From Caballeronia concitans (lineage in GTDB: Bacteria > Pseudomonadota > Gammaproteobacteria > Burkholderiales > Burkholderiaceae), in assembly GCF_001544615.1 (NCBI RefSeq), contig NZ_FCNV02000005.1:1-64000 (forward strand): a DNA stretch of 64,000 bases, given 5' to 3'. The stretch's first letter is position 1, and every line of letters begins with the position of its first letter. This document shows, one piece after another, positions 59,106 to 64,000 of this stretch. Below the pieces are notes generated by a model. That model was given only the letters and a program-made list of their open reading frames with translations, made no database searches and was not told where the DNA came from. The position numbers and the translations under genes are program-made.

Positions 59106-59321
59106 ATGATGAATACAAAACACTTCGCCAAAGTTCTTTTTGTCGCCGCTGCGTTCGGGGCGGCCAACGCCCATGCGCGCGACGACGGGCCGCGCTTCGC
59201 GCAGGATCGGCTGGATGCGCTCGTCGCGCAGCACGCGGAAGCGAGCCGGCACATTGCGCGATCAAGCTCCGATACGCCGCCCGCGAGCGCACCCGCGAAG
59301 TGCAGGGATAGCGCTTCTTGA
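59106..59321 (+). CDS. Small predicted exported protein
   Basis: This 71-residue peptide begins MMNTKHFAKVLFVAAAFGAANAHA, a good Sec signal with a cut after AHA. The remainder is short, polar and Ala/Ser-rich with no domain. GTGGAG lies just before ATG 59106 (ATG 59109 is next in frame). Confidence 0.55.
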   Translation: MMNTKHFAKVLFVAAAFGAANAHARDDGPRFAQDRLDALVAQHAEASRHIARSSSDTPPASAPAKCRDSAS

Positions 59322-59341
59322 GTGCATTAAATGCGGCGCGC

Positions 59342-59593
59342 TCAGCCTGAACGTTGCTGCAAGCAGTCCGGATTGAAAACCCGCTTCGTCGATGCAGGGT
59401 TATTCGCCAGTTTCTCCGCCGGACGGCGTGGCCGGGGCACGAGTTCGCCGCCGCAGTTCGGGCATCTGGAATTCAGAATACGATCCGCGCAGTCCGCGCA
59501 GAAAGTGCATTCAAAAGTGCAGATGCGTGCATCGGCGGAATCGGGCGGCAGGTCTTTGTCGCAACATTCGCAACCGGGTCGTAGCTCCAGCAT
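59342..59593 (-). CDS. DUF1272 zinc-ribbon-like protein
   Basis: This 83-residue protein carries the DUF1272 signature MLELRPGCECCDKDLPPDSADARICTFECTFC-type layout: eight cysteines in CxCC, CxxxCxxC and CPNC motifs within residues about 8-50. That pattern suggests one or two bound zinc ions. The function of the family is unknown. ATG 59593 is the standard family start; ATG 59617 is in frame. Confidence 0.82.
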   Translation of the reverse strand: MLELRPGCECCDKDLPPDSADARICTFECTFCADCADRILNSRCPNCGGELVPRPRRPAEKLANNPASTKRVFNPDCLQQRSG

Positions 59594-59760
59594 GATGTTT
59601 TCCCGTTGATGGTTCATGGCGAGACGGCCGGTTCAGGATAGCAAGAACGAGCGCTGCCGCGTGTGCTGGTGAATGGACGGTATGAGAATTGCTGCGCCGC
59701 CGCGGATGTTCCGCGGGCCTCGCGCCGACGATCCTCCTCGCTTACCTCCACTCAGAGCCC

Positions 59761-60852
59761 ATGATCAGGACCCTAGCCAGCACGATCCCCAGGAAAGCCT
59801 TATCCGTCGCCATCCTCAGCGCGTCGCTTCTCGCGGCCGGTTGTTCGAGCCTCGGTCCGTCGCGGCTGAAAGCCGATCAGGTCGATTACGCCCGCGCGCT
59901 CGGCGATGCCCAGAAGCGTGAAATTCTCGCCGCCATCGTCGGGCTGCGCTTTGCCGATGCGCCGTCGTTCCTCACCGTCAGCAGCATCATCGCGGCATAC
60001 AACTTCGATGCGTCCGGCGGTGGCATTTTGAATGCAGGATCGGGCGCGCAGCCGAACTATGCGCAAGCGACGGGCAGCGTGTCGTACTCGAATCACCCGA
60101 CGTTCACCTTTACGCCGACCACGGGCGATGCCTACGCGAGCGCTTACATCCGGCCGCTGCCGCCGACGCTCGTGCTGCCGCTCGCGGAAAGCGGCATGCC
60201 GATCGATCTGCTGTTGCGCATCACCGCGCAGTCCATCGCGGGTTTGCAGAACGGCAACGCGCTGGGCGGTCCGAATGCATCGGGCGCGCCGGAATTCTTT
60301 CTGCTGATCCAGGCTTTGCGGCGCTTGCAACTCGCGGGCGAGCTCAATGTCGAATCGCGCAATGAGGACCATGCGGCGCGCGTGTTCATCACGCTTGCCG
60401 CGACGCGTAGCGGCTCGAACAAGGCCATCACTGACGATCTCGCGCTGGTGCGCAGGCTGCTTCATCTCTCGCCGAAGATGAAGACATACGAGATCGTGTA
60501 CGGGCAGTCGTCCGATAAGGACCGGATTCCGATGGTCACACGCTCGGTGCTCGGCATCCTGACCGATCTCGGCGCGCAGATTCCCGTGCCCGACCCGCAG
60601 ATCGGCAGCGGCGCGACGAAGCCGACGATCGGTCTGATCGGCGGCGAAACGCGGCCGACGATCGTCGTGAAGGTGGGCGAGAAAGCGCCGCAGGATGCGT
60701 ACGTGAGCGTGCTCTACGACAAGGCGCAATACTGGATCGACCGGGGCGACTTCGATTCGAAGTACGCCTTCACGGTCGTGCAGAACCTGATGGCGCTGGC
60801 GGAAGTGACGGATACGTCGAAGGCTCCGGTCGTGACCATTCCGGCCAACTAA
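59761..60852 (+). CDS. Predicted lipoprotein of unknown function
   Basis: This 363-residue protein begins with a basic N terminus and a lipobox LAAGC near residues 24-28, so it is likely a lipoprotein. It contains mixed alpha/beta segments: a Ser/Gly/Thr-rich part (about 80-125) and a helical middle with AESGMPIDLLLRITAQSIAGLQNG. No recognised domain. ATG 59761 places the lipobox at a normal distance from the start. It ends 8 bp before a GCATG-type hairpin; the next gene is an RND pump. Confidence 0.65.
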   Translation: MIRTLASTIPRKALSVAILSASLLAAGCSSLGPSRLKADQVDYARALGDAQKREILAAIVGLRFADAPSFLTVSSIIAAYNFDASGGGILNAGSGAQPNYAQATGSVSYSNHPTFTFTPTTGDAYASAYIRPLPPTLVLPLAESGMPIDLLLRITAQSIAGLQNGNALGGPNASGAPEFFLLIQALRRLQLAGELNVESRNEDHAARVFITLAATRSGSNKAITDDLALVRRLLHLSPKMKTYEIVYGQSSDKDRIPMVTRSVLGILTDLGAQIPVPDPQIGSGATKPTIGLIGGETRPTIVVKVGEKAPQDAYVSVLYDKAQYWIDRGDFDSKYAFTVVQNLMALAEVTDTSKAPVVTIPAN

Positions 60853-60859
60853 GCGAATG

Positions 60860-60904
60860 GCATTTTGCGTCTTGCGTGTTGCGCGTTGCATGCAGCATGC
60901 AAAG
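60860..60904. repeat. GCATG-heptad intergenic array, copy E
   Basis: GCATTTTGCGTC-TTGCGTG-TTGCGCG-TTGCATGC-AGCATGCAAAGC shows the 7-base TTGCGTN rhythm most plainly and closes with GCATGCAAAGC, the partner of the first GCATTTTGC. It lies just after the lipoprotein stop. The rest of the 355 bp gap (60905-61207) is AT-richer and probably carries the pump promoter. Confidence 0.8.
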
Positions 60905-61207
60905 CGCCTTCCCACCCTTACGGCATAACTGACAGCAAACCGACCGCTCGATGGCGCGGGCGACAGCTTGCTTCGCGAGGAACCGCAAACGTGTATGCAT
61001 GCGACGCCCGCGACTTTCGCGCCACAACAACACTTCCCCAAAAAAACGCCAAAGATCTAAAGAAAAGCTTCCGCATAAACCCTCGCAACCGTTTGCGTGA
61101 TTTGTTTTGTAAGCTTCATCTGTGTCATCGTATCGGGGCTTTTAAGCGACAGCCGAACAGCATTCGAACAACGAACACGAAAATCAAACGGGGCAGGCGG
61201 AAATTCG

Positions 61208-64000
61208 ATGTGGATCGTAAGACTTGCACTCAGACGCCCGTACACGTTCATCGTCCTGTCGCTGCTGTTGCTGATCATCGGTCCGCTCGTCATTCTGCGC
61301 ACGCCGACCGACATCTTTCCGAACATCGACATTCCGGTCGTCAGCGTCATCTGGAGTTACACAGGCCTGCCGCCCGACCAGATGGAGCGCCGCATCACGC
61401 TCAATTACGAGCGCGGCCTTTCGGTGGCGGTGAACGACATCGAGCACATCGAATCCGAATCGCTGCCGGGCATCGCGGTCATTCGCATTTATTTCCAGCC
61501 GAACGCGAACGTCGATGAAGCCATCGCCGAGATAACGGCGCTCTCGCAAACGCAACTGCGCTCGCTTCCGCCCGGCATCACGCCGCCGAACATTCTCCGC
61601 TTCAACGCATCGACGGTGCCGATACTGCGGCTCGCGTTGTCGTCGCCGGAACTGACCGAGCAGCAGCTCTACGACTTCGGCAACAGCTTCCTCAAGACGC
61701 AGCTCGCGACCGTGCAGGGCGCATCCGTGCCGTTGCCGTATGGCGGCAAGCAGCGGCAGATCATGGTCGATATCGATTCGCAGAAACTGCAGGCGAAGAA
61801 CCTTGCGCCAACAGACGTCGTCAATGCGATCAGCGCGCAGAACCTGATCTTGCCGACGGGCACGACGAAGATCGGCTCGATGGAATATTCGGTCGGCCTG
61901 AACGCGAGCCCGAACACCATCGAAGGGCTCAACGATATCCCCATTCGCACCGGCCCCGGCGGCACGATCTATATCAAGGACGTCGCGCATGTACGCGATG
62001 GTTTTCAGCCGCAGACCAATATCGTGCGGGTCGATGGCACGCGTGCTTCGCTTCTGACGATCAACAAGAGCGGCAACGCATCGACGCTCGATATCGTCGC
62101 GCGCGTGAAGAAGCTCTTGCCGACCTTGCACGGCATGGTGCCGGAATCGCTGAAGATCGAACCCGTCGCGGATCAATCGTTGTTCGTGCGCGCATCGGTA
62201 TCGGGCGTGCTGCGTGAAGCGGTCATTGCAGCGGGACTCACTGCGGCGATGGTGCTGCTCTTTCTCGGGAGCTGGCGCGCGACGCTCATCATCGCGATCT
62301 CCATTCCGCTCTCGATGCTCACGTCCATCGTCGCGCTTTCCGCGATCGGACAGACTATCAACATCATGACGCTGGGCGGCCTCGCGCTGGCGGTCGGCAT
62401 TCTGGTCGACGATGCAACCGTCGCGATCGAGAACATCAGCCAGAATTTGGAGCAGGGCAAGGAGTTGGAACAAGCCATTCTCGATGGCGCGCAACAAATC
62501 GCCGTGCCCACGCTCGTCTCGACACTTTCCATCTGCATCGTGTTCATTCCGATGTTCCTGCTGACAGGCGTCGCGCATTATCTTTTCGTGCCGATGGCCG
62601 AGGCCGTTGTCTTCGCGATGCTCGCGTCGTACTTCTTTTCGCGCACGCTTATTCCTACGCTCGCAAAGTACCTGTTGCGTCACCATGAGCACATGGGCGG
62701 CGATGTCGAATCGATGAAGGGATCGCGCAATCCGTTCGTGCGCATTCACCTGGGTTTCGAGCGGCGTTTCGAAGCCGTGCGCGGCCGCTATCGCGCGTTT
62801 CTCGAAGCACGGCTCGTGCATCCGGGCCGCTTCGCTGCCATCTTTCTCGGATGCTGTTTGCTCTCGCTTGCGCTTGCGCCTTTTCTTGGTCGCGACTTTT
62901 TTCCATCGGTCGATTCAGGCGTCATCGCCATGCATATGCGCACGAAAACCGGCACGCGCATCGAAGAGACAGCGGCGCTCACGGACCGCGTCGACAATCG
63001 CATACGCGAACTGATTCCGCGCAAGGAGATTCACTCGGTCATCGACAACATGGGCTTGCCGGTGTCGGGCATCAACCTCTCGTATAACAACACGGGCACC
63101 GTGAGCGCAGCCGATGCCGACGTGCTCATCACGTTGAATGAAGATCACGCACCGACCGACGACTACATTCGCGAATTGAGAAGACGCTTGCCGCAAGAGT
63201 TTCCCGGCGTGACGTTTTCATTCCTGCCCGCCGATATCACGAGTCAGATTCTCAACTTCGGTTTGCCCGCACCGATCGATATCGCCATCACGGGACGTGA
63301 CGTACGGGGAAATCGCGAGTTCGCCAATCACTTGCTCGAGAAGATTCGCCGAGTACCCGGCCTCGTCGACGCACGCATTCAGCAGCCTTCCGATCTTCCG
63401 TCGATCAACGTGGAAGTGGATCGCACGAAGGCGTTGCAAGCGGGCTTCACGCAACGCGACGTGGCGAACAATCTGCTCATCACGCTCTCGGGCAGCCAGC
63501 AGACGACGCCGACGTTCTGGCTCAATCCGGTCAATGGCGTGAGCTATAACGTCATCACGTCCGCGCCGCAATACGACATGAACTCACTGCAATCGGTGGC
63601 CAATATTCCGGTCACCTCCGCGAGCGGCAAGACGAACATACTCGGCGCGCTTGCATCGCTTTCGCGCGGCTCGCGCGATGCGGTCGTCTATCACTACAAC
63701 GCACAGACCACCATCAATCTCTATGCGACCACCGAGCGGCGCGATCTGGGCGCGGTGTCCGACGACGTGCAACGCATCATCGACGAATCGCGCGCGCAAT
63801 TGCCGAAGGGCTCGTCCATCGACATACGCGGACAAGTCGAGACGATGAACACGTCGTTCTCGGGCCTTGCGCTCGGGCTGATTCTCGCGGTCGTGCTCGT
63901 GTATCTGCTGATCGTCGTGAACTTTCAGTCGTGGCTCGATCCGTTCATCATCATCACTGCATTGCCGGGCGCGCTTGCGGGCATCGTATGGATGCTGTTC
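61208..64000 (+). CDS. RND efflux transporter (AcrB/HAE1-type), 3' truncated by window end
   Basis: The first 931 codons are present and end in frame at the last base. An N-terminal transmembrane helix (VLSLLLLIIG) is followed by the pore/porter domain, then helices with GILVDDATVAIEN, where D401-D402 is the proton-relay aspartate pair of helix 4. The second half begins near GRDFFPSVDSG and repeats the porter fold; the window stops inside the last helices. The family uses proton force for export of drugs or other toxic compounds. No membrane-fusion protein gene precedes it, so it may follow downstream. Confidence 0.9.
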   Translation, partial: MWIVRLALRRPYTFIVLSLLLLIIGPLVILRTPTDIFPNIDIPVVSVIWSYTGLPPDQMERRITLNYERGLSVAVNDIEHIESESLPGIAVIRIYFQPNANVDEAIAEITALSQTQLRSLPPGITPPNILRFNASTVPILRLALSSPELTEQQLYDFGNSFLKTQLATVQGASVPLPYGGKQRQIMVDIDSQKLQAKNLAPTDVVNAISAQNLILPTGTTKIGSMEYSVGLNASPNTIEGLNDIPIRTGPGGTIYIKDVAHVRDGFQPQTNIVRVDGTRASLLTINKSGNASTLDIVARVKKLLPTLHGMVPESLKIEPVADQSLFVRASVSGVLREAVIAAGLTAAMVLLFLGSWRATLIIAISIPLSMLTSIVALSAIGQTINIMTLGGLALAVGILVDDATVAIENISQNLEQGKELEQAILDGAQQIAVPTLVSTLSICIVFIPMFLLTGVAHYLFVPMAEAVVFAMLASYFFSRTLIPTLAKYLLRHHEHMGGDVESMKGSRNPFVRIHLGFERRFEAVRGRYRAFLEARLVHPGRFAAIFLGCCLLSLALAPFLGRDFFPSVDSGVIAMHMRTKTGTRIEETAALTDRVDNRIRELIPRKEIHSVIDNMGLPVSGINLSYNNTGTVSAADADVLITLNEDHAPTDDYIRELRRRLPQEFPGVTFSFLPADITSQILNFGLPAPIDIAITGRDVRGNREFANHLLEKIRRVPGLVDARIQQPSDLPSINVEVDRTKALQAGFTQRDVANNLLITLSGSQQTTPTFWLNPVNGVSYNVITSAPQYDMNSLQSVANIPVTSASGKTNILGALASLSRGSRDAVVYHYNAQTTINLYATTERRDLGAVSDDVQRIIDESRAQLPKGSSIDIRGQVETMNTSFSGLALGLILAVVLVYLLIVVNFQSWLDPFIIITALPGALAGIVWMLF

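Noticed and set aside
1-64000. tRNA or rRNA genes
   Set aside because: No cloverleaf with a TTCGANNC arm or rRNA segment was recognised by eye. A tRNAscan search would be needed to exclude one fully.

Overview
The window is a GC-rich chromosomal segment (third codon positions almost always G or C) from a betaproteobacterium. It is most likely a Burkholderiaceae member close to Paraburkholderia or Caballeronia. The reasons are a phaA-phaB-phaR polyhydroxybutyrate locus, a Burkholderia-type trimeric porin, a Pseudomonas/Burkholderia-style 2-ketogluconate (kgu) cluster, and several small families typical of this group (PGDYG, DUF2795, DUF1272, DUF938). No rRNA, tRNA, prophage, transposase or CRISPR array was seen. 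The genus is inference.

Layout. 1-6.7 kb: the end of phaA, then phaB and phaR with a probable PhaR autoregulatory box, a long inverted-repeat element, rimO, a 2-keto-3-deoxygluconate kinase, a second thiolase (bktB) and a lipoprotein. 6.8-11.8 kb: metC, serB, and a LysR regulator divergent from a quinone oxidoreductase. 12-16 kb: a bacterial NHEJ operon (ku, ligD, small hydrophilic protein). 16.2-21.7 kb: a red-light signalling cluster with heme oxygenase, bacteriophytochrome kinase, single-domain response regulator and a REC-PAS-kinase-REC hybrid. 21.7-31.2 kb: two VOC proteins, a FetAB-type ABC exporter, an AsmA protein, a ClC-type anion channel with altered selectivity motifs, an aldo/keto reductase and a GST.

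31.4-34.8 kb: a cystathionine-gamma-synthase-family enzyme convergent with a YeiH exporter, which is divergent from its LysR partner. 34.9-41.1 kb: kguE-kguK-kguT-kguD-ptxS for 2-ketogluconate use, with a perfect PtxS-like palindrome just before kguE. A second long inverted-repeat element separates kguT from kguD. 41-52 kb: accessory and housekeeping genes, including a YhfC-like membrane protein, a Spy-like chaperone, an Lrp regulator, a saccharopine-dehydrogenase-like enzyme, a Na+/H+ antiporter, a FAD disulfide oxidoreductase, an MFS transporter, a PRC-barrel lipoprotein and an ankyrin protein. 52-61 kb: a DUF938 methyltransferase, a Rieske oxygenase, a porin, an SDR, a DUF2235 hydrolase and small proteins. 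61.2 kb to the end: an RND efflux pump cut off by the window edge.

Beyond the genes, three kinds of non-coding structure recur. (a) Two roughly 600 bp long inverted repeats have nearly identical termini and unrelated cores. (b) A family of intergenic hairpins is built from GCATG-rich heptads. (c) Short tandem duplications sit exactly on start or stop codons or in tight gene junctions.
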